In this document: positions 8,981 to 18,221 of the stretch, one piece after another
Layout of the letters: every line of letters starts with the position of its first letter
Position numbering within the stretch: position 1 is the first letter of the stretch
Assembly (NCBI GenBank): GCA_937773465.1
Contig: CALJVK010000011.1
Span: 20,454 to 84,453 of the forward strand
Direction of reading: 5' to 3'
DNA from: an uncultured Flavobacteriaceae bacterium
GTDB taxonomy: Bacteria > Bacteroidota > Bacteroidia > Flavobacteriales > Flavobacteriaceae
DNA length: 64,000 bases
The notes under the pieces: model-generated
What the model saw: only the letters and a program-made list of their open reading frames with translations
Database searches by the model: none
What the model was told of the DNA's origin: nothing
Position numbers and translations under genes: made by a program

Positions 8981-11900
8981 ATGGCATTTAAAGAATACAA
9001 TGGTTTAAATTTATCTCAAGTTGCAGATGAAGTTCTAGCAGACTGGGAAAAAAACCGCTCTTTTGAAAAAAGTATTAGTTTAAGAAAAAACGCTTCTAAA
9101 TTTATTTTTTACGAAGGCCCTCCCTCTGCCAATGGCATGCCGGGGATACATCACGTAATGGCACGAAGTATCAAAGATATTTTTTGTAGATATAAAACCT
9201 TAAAAGGGTTTCAAGTTGACAGAAAAGCAGGATGGGACACACACGGCCTTCCAATTGAACTTAGTGTTGAAAAAGATTTAGGGATCACAAAAGAAGATAT
9301 TGGAACTAAAATATCTGTAGAAGATTACAATAAGGCTTGTAAAAAAGCTGTAATGAAATATACAGACGTTTGGAATGATTTAACAAAAAAAATGGGCTAT
9401 TGGGTAGACATGAGTAATCCTTATGTTACTTATAAGTCAAAATATATTGAATCCGTTTGGTGGCTATTAAAACAGCTTTTCGATAAGAACTTAATTTATA
9501 AAGGCTATACTATTCAACCTTACTCACCAAAAGCAGGAACAGGATTAAGCTCTCATGAGCTAAATCAACCTGGGACTTATCAAGACGTAAGTGATACAAC
9601 TGTAACTGCTCAATTTAAAGCTTTAAACAACTCACTTCCTTCATTGTTGTCTAGTTACGAAACTTTATATTTTTTAGCCTGGACAACTACTCCTTGGACT
9701 CTTCCTTCAAACACCGCTCTTACTGTTGGTGCAAAAATAAAATACAGCGTAGTATCAACTTTTAATCAATATACGCATGAGTTTACAAATGTTGTTTTAG
9801 CAAGTGATCTAATATCAAAAGTATTTAATGGAGGTTATTTTGAAGTTTATTCAAAAGATGATCTTAAGTATGATTCAAAAATTGATAAAAAAATTCCTTT
9901 TTTAATTAATGAATCAATAAACGGAAGTGAATTAGTTGGAATAAAATATTATCAGCTTTGGGAAGAAGCTCCTTTACCTTATGAAAATCCTGAAAATGCT
10001 TTTAGGATTATTCATGGTGACTTTGTGACAACGGAGGAGGGTACTGGAATTGTTCATACTGCCCCTACTTTTGGTGCAGATGATGCAAAAGTTGCTAAAA
10101 TGGCTTCACCGGAGATACCAGCATTATTAATTCTTGACGAAAATCAACAACCTGTTCCTCTGGTTGACTTACAAGGAAAATTTAGAAAAGAACTTGGTCT
10201 TTTAGCAGGAAAGTTTGTTAAGAATGAATATTATGATAAAGAAAATATCCCAGAAAAATCTGTAGATGTTGAAATCGCCATAAAGCTTAAAGAACAAAAC
10301 AAAGCTTTTAAGGTTGAAAAATATGTTCACAGTTACCCAAATTGCTGGAGAACTGATAAACCAATATTATACTACCCTTTAGATTCTTGGTTTATAAAAG
10401 TAACTGATAAAAAAGAGGATTTAGTTGAGCTTAATAAGTCAATTAACTGGAAGCCTAAATCAACAGGAGAAGGTAGATTTGGAAACTGGCTAGCAAATGC
10501 TAATGATTGGAATTTGTCAAGATCTCGATTCTGGGGAATTCCATTACCAATATGGAGAACAAGTGATTCTAAAGAAATGTTGGTTATTGGCTCAATGAAA
10601 GAATTAAAAACAGAAATTCAAAAATCTGTTTCAAAGGGGTTTATGAAAAATGATCCTTTTGAAGACTTTGATCACAAGGATATGAGCGATGACAACTATG
10701 ATAAAATTGATTTACATAAAAATGTAGTTGATGACATTGTTCTTTGTTCTAAAAAAGGTGAAAAAATGTATCGTGAACCTGATTTGATTGACGTTTGGTT
10801 TGATTCAGGGTCTATGCCTTATGCCCAATGGCATTATCCATTTGAAAACAAAAATAAAATTGACAATAATGAAGCATTCCCAGCTGATTATATAGCTGAG
10901 GGAGTAGACCAAACTAGGGGTTGGTTTTATACTCTTCATGCTATTGCAACAACAGTTTTTAAATCAATAGCTTATAAAAACGTAATTTCCAATGGACTTG
11001 TTCTTGATAAAAACGGCCAAAAAATGTCCAAAAGACTGGGTAATGCCGTTGATCCGTTTAAAACTATTTCTGATTTTGGCCCGGATGCTACAAGATGGTA
11101 CATGATTAGTAACGCTAACCCATGGGATAACCTAAAGTTTGATTTAGACGGGATCGAAGAAAGTAAACGTAAATTCTTTGGGACGCTTTACAATGTTTAC
11201 TCGTTTTTTGCTTTATACGCTAATATTGATGATTTCAATTATAGTGAAAATGAAACAAATATAAATGACAGGCCTGAGCTTGATAAATGGATATTATCAG
11301 AACTAAATTCTTTAATAGCTGAAGTTGACGATCAATATAATAATTATGAGCCTACAAAAGCTGCAAGAGCTATTTCAAACTTTGTTCAATTATATTTAAG
11401 TAATTGGTATGTACGATTATCTCGAAGAAGATTTTGGAAAGGATCTTATGGTCAAGATAAAATTAGTGCATATCAGACTCTTTACAAATGTTTGACTGTG
11501 GTGTCTAAATTATCGTCTCCAATCGCACCGTTTTTTATGGACAGACTTTATAAAGATTTGGTCACTAATACTTCAAAAAACCCTTTAGATTCAGTTCATC
11601 ACGATGAGTTTCCTGTTTCAAATTCCAAAGAAATATATCCTGAACTACAACAAAAAATCAGAAATGCTCAGACTATATGCTCTTTAGTATTGTCGCTTAG
11701 AAAGAAAGAAAAAATTAAAGTTCGTCAACCTCTTTCTAAGATCATGATTCCGTTTTCTAATGAAAATGAAAAAAAAGAAATCCTTGAAATTTCTGAACTG
11801 ATTAAGTCAGAAGTAAATGTTAAAGAGGTAGAGCTTATAAGTAATTCCTCTGGGATATTAATTAAAAAAGTTAAGCCTAATTTCAAATCACTTGGGCCTA

Positions 11901-12385
11901 AACTTGGCAAGAAATTATCTGCCGTAATGGCTAAAATTAAAACTCTTAGCGATTCTGATATTCAAAAAATTGAAGCAAATCAATCTGTTTCTATAACTTT
12001 AGATTCTGAAAAAATAATTTTAGAACCAAGTGATTTAGAAATTATTTCTGAAGATATTGAAGGCTGTTTAGTAGCATCTGAGAATGGTGTAACAGTAGCC
12101 CTTGATATACAATTAAATGATGCATTAATAAATGAAGGCATCTGTAGAGAGTTAGTAAATCGAATTCAAACTTTTAGAAAAGAAAGTGGACTTCTAGTTA
12201 CTGATAAAATTAATTTAAAAATTCAAAAGGATATTATCCTTGAAAAAGCTATTTTTGAGAACCAAGATTATATTTTAACTGAGACTTTAGCTGAAAAACT
12301 GGAAGTTTTAGATGATTTAAATAACGGAATTTTACTTGAATTTGATAATATTAACTCTAAATTACATTTAACCAAAATTGATTAA
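8981..12385 (+). CDS. ileS: Isoleucyl-tRNA synthetase, large (type 2-like) form
   Basis: The 1134-residue class I synthetase charges tRNA-Ile. The first signature reads NGMPGIHHVMARS, so the canonical HXGH is replaced by G55-I56-H57-H58. The editing (CP1) region has WTTTPWTLPSNTAL and GTGIVHTAPTFGADD. KMSKRLGNAVDP, the second signature, is near residue 682. Length and the C-terminal tail match the longer, eukaryote-like IleRS found in Bacteroidota. A possible -7 element TACTTTCG lies at 8946-8953. The traR/dksA-like gene begins two bases after the stop and lspA follows, so the three probably form an operon. Confidence 0.97.
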   Translation: MAFKEYNGLNLSQVADEVLADWEKNRSFEKSISLRKNASKFIFYEGPPSANGMPGIHHVMARSIKDIFCRYKTLKGFQVDRKAGWDTHGLPIELSVEKDLGITKEDIGTKISVEDYNKACKKAVMKYTDVWNDLTKKMGYWVDMSNPYVTYKSKYIESVWWLLKQLFDKNLIYKGYTIQPYSPKAGTGLSSHELNQPGTYQDVSDTTVTAQFKALNNSLPSLLSSYETLYFLAWTTTPWTLPSNTALTVGAKIKYSVVSTFNQYTHEFTNVVLASDLISKVFNGGYFEVYSKDDLKYDSKIDKKIPFLINESINGSELVGIKYYQLWEEAPLPYENPENAFRIIHGDFVTTEEGTGIVHTAPTFGADDAKVAKMASPEIPALLILDENQQPVPLVDLQGKFRKELGLLAGKFVKNEYYDKENIPEKSVDVEIAIKLKEQNKAFKVEKYVHSYPNCWRTDKPILYYPLDSWFIKVTDKKEDLVELNKSINWKPKSTGEGRFGNWLANANDWNLSRSRFWGIPLPIWRTSDSKEMLVIGSMKELKTEIQKSVSKGFMKNDPFEDFDHKDMSDDNYDKIDLHKNVVDDIVLCSKKGEKMYREPDLIDVWFDSGSMPYAQWHYPFENKNKIDNNEAFPADYIAEGVDQTRGWFYTLHAIATTVFKSIAYKNVISNGLVLDKNGQKMSKRLGNAVDPFKTISDFGPDATRWYMISNANPWDNLKFDLDGIEESKRKFFGTLYNVYSFFALYANIDDFNYSENETNINDRPELDKWILSELNSLIAEVDDQYNNYEPTKAARAISNFVQLYLSNWYVRLSRRRFWKGSYGQDKISAYQTLYKCLTVVSKLSSPIAPFFMDRLYKDLVTNTSKNPLDSVHHDEFPVSNSKEIYPELQQKIRNAQTICSLVLSLRKKEKIKVRQPLSKIMIPFSNENEKKEILEISELIKSEVNVKEVELISNSSGILIKKVKPNFKSLGPKLGKKLSAVMAKIKTLSDSDIQKIEANQSVSITLDSEKIILEPSDLEIISEDIEGCLVASENGVTVALDIQLNDALINEGICRELVNRIQTFRKESGLLVTDKINLKIQKDIILEKAIFENQDYILTETLAEKLEVLDDLNNGILLEFDNINSKLHLTKID

Positions 12386-12387
12386 TT

Positions 12388-12762
12388 ATGGCAATTACAA
12401 GATATTTAGACAAAGACTTAAAATATTTTAAATCTTTAATTGAAGAAAAAATAGAAAAAGCGCAAAATGATTTAGCATTAATTAAGAGTGCTTATATGAA
12501 TGATGGAGATAACGGAACCGAAGACACCTCTCCTACTTTTAAAGCTTTTGAAGAAGGTTCTCAAACGATGTCAAAAGAGGCTAACACTCAATTGGCTATT
12601 CGACAAGAGAAATTTATAAGAGATTTAAAAAGTGCTCTTATTAGGATTGAGAATAAAACTTATGGAGTTTGTAGAGTAACTGGAAAATTAATTAACAAAA
12701 AAAGGCTAGAACTTGTCCCTCATGCTACCTTAAGTATTGAAGCCAAGAATCTTCAAAAATAA
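12388..12762 (+). CDS. TraR/DksA-family protein without the zinc cysteines
   Basis: The 124-residue protein has the DksA/TraR layout: an N-terminal helical coiled-coil pair (about residues 8-88) and a C-terminal zinc-finger-like fold. The finger reads YGVCRVTGKLINKKRLELVP and ends HATLSIEAKNLQ. Only one Cys of the usual CxxC-x17-CxxC set remains, as is normal for the flavobacterial version. Family members bind the secondary channel of RNA polymerase and modulate stringent-response promoters; that role is inferred. It lies between ileS and lspA, a conserved placement. Confidence 0.85.
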   Translation: MAITRYLDKDLKYFKSLIEEKIEKAQNDLALIKSAYMNDGDNGTEDTSPTFKAFEEGSQTMSKEANTQLAIRQEKFIRDLKSALIRIENKTYGVCRVTGKLINKKRLELVPHATLSIEAKNLQK

Positions 12763-12789
12763 TTTGTTGTTTTTAAATGATTCCTATCT

Positions 12790-13422
12790 ATGAGTTTAAA
12801 GAAATCTTTACTTATTGTACTGTTAATTTTAATTGTTGACCAAGTTTCAAAAGTATACATTAAATTAAATTTTCCGCTTACAATTTACGGCCAACTCCCG
12901 TTGTTTGATTTAGGGTGGTTTAAATTATTATTTATTGAAAACAAAGGAATGGCTTGGGGCGCTACAATAAATGATTTTTTGCCTTTTATTTCTGAAAGAA
13001 CTGGTAAATTATTTTTAACTCTATTTAGAGTTGTCGCCGTTACATTCATCTTTTATTGGCTTTATGATAGTATTAAAAAAAATGCTAGCAAACTATTAAC
13101 AATATCCCTCTCTTTAATACTAGCAGGTGCTATAGGAAATATAATTGACTCTGTTTTTTACGGATATTTATTTACAGAAAGCTATTACAATGTAGCTCAA
13201 TTTAACCCTGGCAATGGTTATGAATCTTTGTTTCATGGTCATGTTGTTGATATGCTTCAGTTTCCAATGGTTTCATGGGACTGGCCAAAATGGTTGCCCT
13301 ATCTAGGTGGAGAAAGTTTTACTTTTTTTGAACCTGTTTTTAATATCGCAGATACTTCAATTTCGACTGGAGTTGGTATAATGTTATTGTTTAACAAAAA
13401 AATATATCCTCAAAATTCATAA
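12790..13422 (+). CDS. lspA: Lipoprotein signal peptidase (signal peptidase II)
   Basis: The 210-residue inner-membrane aspartic protease cleaves prolipoproteins after lipidation. It has a first TM helix (LLIVLLILIVDQVSKVYI), the conserved ENKGMAWGA loop, further TM segments, and the two catalytic aspartates in GNIIDSVFYG and NIADTSIS. It is longer than the roughly 160-residue proteobacterial enzyme because of a periplasmic insertion between the catalytic motifs, as in other Bacteroidota. It is the last gene of the ileS unit. Its 3' end overlaps the convergent folate cyclo-ligase gene by 13 bp. Confidence 0.95.
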   Translation: MSLKKSLLIVLLILIVDQVSKVYIKLNFPLTIYGQLPLFDLGWFKLLFIENKGMAWGATINDFLPFISERTGKLFLTLFRVVAVTFIFYWLYDSIKKNASKLLTISLSLILAGAIGNIIDSVFYGYLFTESYYNVAQFNPGNGYESLFHGHVVDMLQFPMVSWDWPKWLPYLGGESFTFFEPVFNIADTSISTGVGIMLLFNKKIYPQNS

Positions 13423-13973
13423 ATTTTATTTGGAGTTAAACAATAGTTCATTTTAATATCGTTATTATTTATATCTATTATTTTTTCTATTGGATCAAAA
13501 AAAGATATTCCGATTTTAATAGTGTTTGCCGAACATTTTTTTAAAAATCTGTCATAATAACCTCCGCCGTATCCCACTCTATGACCTGTCTTGTCAAAGC
13601 ATAGTAAAGGAACAAAAACAACTTCAATTTGATTCTCATTAATTTTAATTCCTGACTGAGGTTCAGCAATACCTAACCTGTTTTCTTTTAGTAAAGTTGA
13701 GTCAGTTAACAGAAAATTTACAAAAGATTTGTTTTCTATATTTAATCTTGGAAGAATAACATTCTTGTCTTTTCCCTGAATAATCTGAATAATTAGTTTA
13801 GTATCAATTTCATTATTTTTTTCTATTGGAAAAAACACATGAAAATTATTATAATTCCATATGTTTAGTTTCAAAACCTGGTTTACAATATCTATGCTAA
13901 GATCTTGAACCTTATCTTCTGAAAAAGCACTCCTTTTCTTTTTAAAATTTAATCTTAGAGTTTGCTTTTTCAC
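13410..13973 (-). CDS. 5-formyltetrahydrofolate cyclo-ligase
   Basis: The 187-residue protein has the family signature VFVPLLCFDKTGHRVGYGGG followed by YYDRFLKK (residues about 120-147), with the basic N-terminus MKKQTLRLNFKKKRSAF. It converts 5-formyl-THF to 5,10-methenyl-THF in the cytosol. Its start overlaps the end of the DUF3784 gene by four bases, so the two minus-strand genes are likely co-transcribed. Its 3' end runs 13 bp into lspA. Confidence 0.93.
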   Translation of the reverse strand: MKKQTLRLNFKKKRSAFSEDKVQDLSIDIVNQVLKLNIWNYNNFHVFFPIEKNNEIDTKLIIQIIQGKDKNVILPRLNIENKSFVNFLLTDSTLLKENRLGIAEPQSGIKINENQIEVVFVPLLCFDKTGHRVGYGGGYYDRFLKKCSANTIKIGISFFDPIEKIIDINNNDIKMNYCLTPNKIYEF

Positions 13974-14299
13974 TTTTTCTTGGTCTTAAACTTATTGCCT
14001 TTGTAAATCATATAAGGCATAGGCAAAAGAACTGAAATAAAGTATGCAATACTTGCTGTAGATTCATCAAAAGCTGTATAAAAAATCAAGAAAATTAATG
14101 AGGTATATATTGCAAGGTTTATAAAAAACTTTTTGAAAAAAACTAAATAATTTTTTAAATCAAAGTCCTCTTTTTCTTGCTTAGACATGGTATTATAACC
14201 AGCTAATAACATGTCTGCATTATTTTCATTTGTTAGATATGCAACTCCAATAAAACAAATATTTGTTATAATTATTGCAATAAAAAATTCAGTTTCCAT
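13970..14299 (-). CDS. Small membrane protein, DUF3784-like
   Basis: About 109 residues from the ATG at 14299, with three predicted TM helices (FFIAIIITNICFIGVAYL, IYTSLIFLIFYTAF, IAYFISVLLPMPYMIY) and the DUF3784-type motif LLAGYNTMSKQEKEDFD between the first two. The reading frame is open up to a GTG at 14317, but that codon lies inside a TAnnTTTG promoter element, so the ATG is the better start. Function is unknown. It precedes the folate cyclo-ligase gene with a four-base overlap. Confidence 0.7.
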   Translation of the reverse strand: METEFFIAIIITNICFIGVAYLTNENNADMLLAGYNTMSKQEKEDFDLKNYLVFFKKFFINLAIYTSLIFLIFYTAFDESTASIAYFISVLLPMPYMIYKGNKFKTKKK

Positions 14300-14316
14300 A
14301 GATTTATTAAGTGTCA

Positions 14317-14324
14317 CAAAGATA
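14317..14324 (-). promoter_or_regulatory. Bacteroidota -7 element (TATCTTTG) for the DUF3784 gene
   Basis: The complement reads TATCTTTG, an exact TAnnTTTG, 17 bases before the ATG at 14299. It overlaps the alternative GTG start, which argues against that start. No clear TTTG at the -33 position. Confidence 0.45.
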
Positions 14325-14343
14325 AAAGAATTAATTTTAAACT

Positions 14344-16140
14344 GTGATTAGTCCATCTTTAAAAATTGAGCTTTCTACGATGCCCTCAGAACCTGGGGTA
14401 TACCAGTTTTTTAACAAAGAAGACAAAATAATTTACATTGGAAAGGCTAAAAATCTAAAAAAAAGAGTCTCGTCGTACTTTCAAAAAAACATTGGTTCTA
14501 GAAAAACTAAAAATTTAGTTAAAAACATTTCTGAAATCAAACATATTGTTGTTTCTAGTGAGTCAGATGCGCTACTTTTAGAAAACTCACTAATTAAAAA
14601 ATATCAGCCTAAATACAACATTTTATTACGCGATGACAAAACTTATCCTTGGATTGTAATAAAAAATGAACCTTTCCCGAGAGTTCTAACAACGCGAAGA
14701 GTTGAAAAAGACGGCTCGGAATATTTTGGTCCTTTCACTAGTTATAAAACAGTTAGAACGATCATGGATATTTTTTCTAACCTTTATTCGTTAAGAACAT
14801 GTCATTATGATTTAAGAGAAAAAAATGTGCTTGAAAAAAAATATAAAGTTTGTTTAGAATATCATATTGGAAATTGCCTTGGAGGATGTGAAGGCCATCA
14901 AGAAGAAAAAGATTATAACATTTACATTTCAAATATTAGAGATTTTTTGAAGGGAAATTTATCAAGTTCTATAAACTATTTCAAAAATGAAATGAAAATT
15001 TCCTCAAAATTATTACATTTTGAAAAGGCTCAAGCAGCAAAAGAAAAAATAGAGCGTCTAGAAAATTACCAATCTAAATCTACCGTAGTTAGTTCTAAGC
15101 TAAATGATATTGATGTATTCAGTATTATTTCAGATTCTTCACATGCATATGTAAATCATTTACAAGTTGCGTTTGGCAGAATAGTGAGATTTCATAACGT
15201 AGAAATTAAAAAAAAATTAGACGAAACTGATAAAGAACTATTACTTATGACAATAGTGAATTTAAGAGATAAGTTTAATTCCAAAAATAATACCGTTATA
15301 ACTAATATTGAGTTTGACAAAATTTTGAATTTAAAATTTATTTTCCCTAGAGCTGGGGATAATAAAAAATTATTAGATCTTTCCTTAAGAAATGGGACTC
15401 AGTTCAAGATTGAAAAATTGAAACAAGTTCAAATAGTTGATCCCGAAAGGCACACTAATCGAATTTTAAATCAAATGAAACTTGATTTAAGATTAAATGA
15501 AGTTCCTGTTCATATTGAGTGTTTCGATAATTCTAATATTCAAGGCTCAGTTCCGGTAGCATCCTGTATCGTTTTTAAAAATTGTAAACCCTCTAAAAAA
15601 GACTACAGACATTTTAATATCAAAACTGTTGAAGGGCCTGATGATTATGCCTCTATGGAAGAGGTTGTCTTCAGGCGCTATAAACGAATGGTAGAGGAAA
15701 AATCAGTTTTACCTAGCTTAATAATTATAGATGGAGGAAAGGGTCAGTTAAGCTCTTCAATAAAAGCTTTAAAAAAACTAAACTTAGAAAATACTATCGC
15801 TATTTTGGGTATTGCAAAAAGATTAGAAGAGATTTTTTATCCAAATGATCCTATTCCTTTGTATTTAAACAAAAAATCCGAAACTTTGAAAGTCATTCAA
15901 CAAATGAGAAATGAAGCTCATCGTTTTGCAATTACTCTTCACAGAAATAAAAGAAGTAAACAAGCCTTAACATCTTCTTTTGATGGAATTCCAGGAATTG
16001 GAGAAAAAACAAAAACTGCATTATTAAAAAGATTTAAATCTTTAAAAAACATTAAAGAAACTTCGTTAGAGCTTCTAATTAGTGAAGTTGGGGAAAGCAA
16101 AGCAAAAAAATTAAAAGATTTTTTAAATTCTATGAATTAG
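14344..16140 (+). CDS. uvrC: Excinuclease ABC subunit C
   Basis: The 598-residue protein makes the dual incisions of nucleotide excision repair with UvrAB. It has the GIY-YIG nuclease domain (PGVYQFFNKEDKIIYIGKAK, residues about 17-36), a cysteine cluster region near residue 155, the UVR motif (about 205-240), the RNase H-like C-terminal nuclease (HIECFDNSNIQGSVPVASC, then IIDGGKGQL) and tandem helix-hairpin-helices (FDGIPGIGEKTKTALLKRF). I chose the GTG start because it leaves the usual dozen residues before the PGVYQF block. An in-frame ATG twelve codons later is possible. Confidence 0.96.
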   Translation: MISPSLKIELSTMPSEPGVYQFFNKEDKIIYIGKAKNLKKRVSSYFQKNIGSRKTKNLVKNISEIKHIVVSSESDALLLENSLIKKYQPKYNILLRDDKTYPWIVIKNEPFPRVLTTRRVEKDGSEYFGPFTSYKTVRTIMDIFSNLYSLRTCHYDLREKNVLEKKYKVCLEYHIGNCLGGCEGHQEEKDYNIYISNIRDFLKGNLSSSINYFKNEMKISSKLLHFEKAQAAKEKIERLENYQSKSTVVSSKLNDIDVFSIISDSSHAYVNHLQVAFGRIVRFHNVEIKKKLDETDKELLLMTIVNLRDKFNSKNNTVITNIEFDKILNLKFIFPRAGDNKKLLDLSLRNGTQFKIEKLKQVQIVDPERHTNRILNQMKLDLRLNEVPVHIECFDNSNIQGSVPVASCIVFKNCKPSKKDYRHFNIKTVEGPDDYASMEEVVFRRYKRMVEEKSVLPSLIIIDGGKGQLSSSIKALKKLNLENTIAILGIAKRLEEIFYPNDPIPLYLNKKSETLKVIQQMRNEAHRFAITLHRNKRSKQALTSSFDGIPGIGEKTKTALLKRFKSLKNIKETSLELLISEVGESKAKKLKDFLNSMN

Positions 16141-16147
16141 TATTTAT

Positions 16148-16155
16148 TATTTTTG
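16148..16155 (+). promoter_or_regulatory. -7 element (TATTTTTG) directly upstream of the DUF3108 gene
   Basis: An exact TAnnTTTG match ending seven bases before the ATG at 16163. If active, the transcript would be nearly leaderless. No clear -33 TTTG; readthrough from uvrC is also possible. Confidence 0.35.
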
Positions 16156-16162
16156 TCAAACT

Positions 16163-16981
16163 ATGCGCTTGAAAATTTATTGGAGTTTAACTGTTTTTTT
16201 TATTTGTTTTCAAATTAATGCTCAGAATTATTCTGGGATGAAAGCTCCATTTATCAATAAATCTTTTGATTCTTTTAAAGCTGGTGAATCCTTAAAGTTT
16301 AGACTTCATTATGGGTTTTTTAATGCAAGTTATGCAACCTTAAACCTTGATGAAGATCAAGTTGAGGGAGAAAAAATTTATAAAGCAACGGCAATTGGCA
16401 GAACAACAGGAATAGCAAGATGGTTTTTTAAGGTTGATGATATTTATGAAACATTTTTTAATAAAGACTTAGTTCAGCCGATAAAGTCTACAAGAAATAT
16501 TTACGAAGGAGGTTACACTAAAAATGTTGAAATAAATTACGACTACATAAACAACTTAGCCAATATTAACGATATTAAAAACTCAAGATTAAGTTCAGTA
16601 AAAATTGAAAAAAATGTTCAGGATTTAATTTCAACATTCTATTATCTTAGAAATCATTTTGATGTTAATAAACTTAAAATAAATGATTTTATAAGGATAA
16701 ATATTTTTTTTGATGCGGAAAACTATCCCTTTAGAATGAAATTTTTAGGATACGAAGATGTTTACACAAAATTTGGCGTAATAAATTGCTTAAAGTTTAG
16801 ACCCTATATTGAATCTGGAAGAGTTTTTAGAGATAGTGAAAGTTTAACGCTATGGGTTAGTAATGACAAAAACAAACTGCCTGTCAAAATTAAAGCTGGT
16901 CTTAGGATTGGATCTATAGAAGCTGACTTGGAGGAGTTTCGAGGACTAAAACATCCGTTTAAAATAAAATTAAATGAATAA
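16163..16981 (+). CDS. DUF3108 domain-containing exported protein
   Basis: The 272-residue protein has an N-terminal signal peptide (SLTVFFICFQINAQ) and a DUF3108 domain recognisable by FKAGESLKFRLHYGFFNASY near residue 40, YKATAIGRTTGIARWFFKVD near 75, and a C-terminal LTLWVSNDKNKLPVKIKAGL. The family forms a lipocalin-like or LolA-like beta fold in the periplasm; function is unproven. It overlaps the following M23 lipoprotein gene by eight bases, pointing to coupled expression and perhaps a shared envelope role. Confidence 0.85.
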   Translation: MRLKIYWSLTVFFICFQINAQNYSGMKAPFINKSFDSFKAGESLKFRLHYGFFNASYATLNLDEDQVEGEKIYKATAIGRTTGIARWFFKVDDIYETFFNKDLVQPIKSTRNIYEGGYTKNVEINYDYINNLANINDIKNSRLSSVKIEKNVQDLISTFYYLRNHFDVNKLKINDFIRINIFFDAENYPFRMKFLGYEDVYTKFGVINCLKFRPYIESGRVFRDSESLTLWVSNDKNKLPVKIKAGLRIGSIEADLEEFRGLKHPFKIKLNE

Positions 16982-18221
16982 AATATTTATAATTCTCTTA
17001 ACATCTATTCTTTTAATGTCCTGCGGGGAGGAAAAGCCTGAAAAAACCTCTGAAATTATAAAAGAAAAAATTATAACTCAATTTGGATATACTTTAAACA
17101 ATTTCACTGTTAAAAAAGATACAGTAAAAAGTGGTGATTCTTTTGGTTCTATTTTAGAAAACAACAATCTTTTTTATCCTCAAATATATAATATCGTTCA
17201 AAAGGCAAAAAAGGTATTTGATGTTAGAAAAATTAACATCGGAAAACCTTATACTATACTTTTTTCAAAAGATTCTTTAAAAACTCCTAAAGTTTTTATT
17301 TATCAGCCTAATCTAATTGATTATGTTGTTGTATCATTAACTGATTCCCTTTGGGCTGAAAAAAAATCTAAAGCTGTAGAGTTATTAGAATTTGAGGCCG
17401 AAGGCGTGATTACAAGTTCTCTTTCTGAAACAATGGAAGAAAAAAAACTTTCTCCGCTTTTATCCAACGAACTTTCTGAAATTTACGCATGGACAATCGA
17501 TTTCTTTAGATTAGAAAAAGGAGATAATTTTAAAATTATTTATTCTGCAAAATTCGTTGACGATTCTATTTACGTAGGTCTTAACAGAATTCATTCAGCT
17601 TATTTTGAACATAGGGGAAAACCTTTTTATGCTATTGAATTTGAAACAGATTCTAAAAGAGGTTTGTTCGAGTATTTTGATGAAAATGGGAAAAATTTAA
17701 GAAGAGCTTTTTTGAGAGCTCCTGTTCAATTTAGTAGAATCTCTTCTAGATATAATTTAAAAAGAAAAATCGCATATTATGGTAGAATTCGTCCACATTT
17801 TGGAACTGATTTTGCAGCCCCAAGAGGAACCCCTATAAGAGCGACAGCAAGCGGAACAGTTGTTAAGTCTAGTTATACCAGAGGAAACGGAAACTACGTT
17901 AAAATTAAACACAACGGCACCTATTCAACTCAATATCTTCATATGGATAAAAGAGGTGTTAAAGTAGGTCAATTTGTTAAACAAGGCGATTATATTGGAA
18001 CAGTTGGAATGACGGGAAATACCTCTGGTCCACATGTATGTTATAGGTTTTGGAAAAATGGAAAACAAGTTGATCCCTTAAGACAAAAGCTTCCAGAGGC
18101 TAAACCTATTTCGAAAGAACTAAAGAAAAGATATTTGACATATATGTTACCTGTCAAAAATCAGCTTGATTCTATTGAATCCGTTACCTTTGTAAAAAAT
18201 TCAACTACAAAATTTCATTAA
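16974..18221 (+). CDS. M23-family LytM lipoprotein with altered metal site
   Basis: The 415-residue protein has a lipobox (ILLMSC, Cys17), a LysM/OapA-like segment (TVKSGDSFGSILENN, about residues 43-57) and a C-terminal LytM domain. The first zinc motif HFGTDFAAPRGTPI is intact. The usual HxH near the end reads GPHVCYRFWKNG, so the second His is Cys. Many flavobacterial homologues share this change. The protein may therefore be a weak peptidase or a regulator of other murein hydrolases (inference). It sits between DUF3108 and pgi, with one transcript likely: pgi follows directly. Confidence 0.9.
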   Translation: MNKIFIILLTSILLMSCGEEKPEKTSEIIKEKIITQFGYTLNNFTVKKDTVKSGDSFGSILENNNLFYPQIYNIVQKAKKVFDVRKINIGKPYTILFSKDSLKTPKVFIYQPNLIDYVVVSLTDSLWAEKKSKAVELLEFEAEGVITSSLSETMEEKKLSPLLSNELSEIYAWTIDFFRLEKGDNFKIIYSAKFVDDSIYVGLNRIHSAYFEHRGKPFYAIEFETDSKRGLFEYFDENGKNLRRAFLRAPVQFSRISSRYNLKRKIAYYGRIRPHFGTDFAAPRGTPIRATASGTVVKSSYTRGNGNYVKIKHNGTYSTQYLHMDKRGVKVGQFVKQGDYIGTVGMTGNTSGPHVCYRFWKNGKQVDPLRQKLPEAKPISKELKKRYLTYMLPVKNQLDSIESVTFVKNSTTKFH

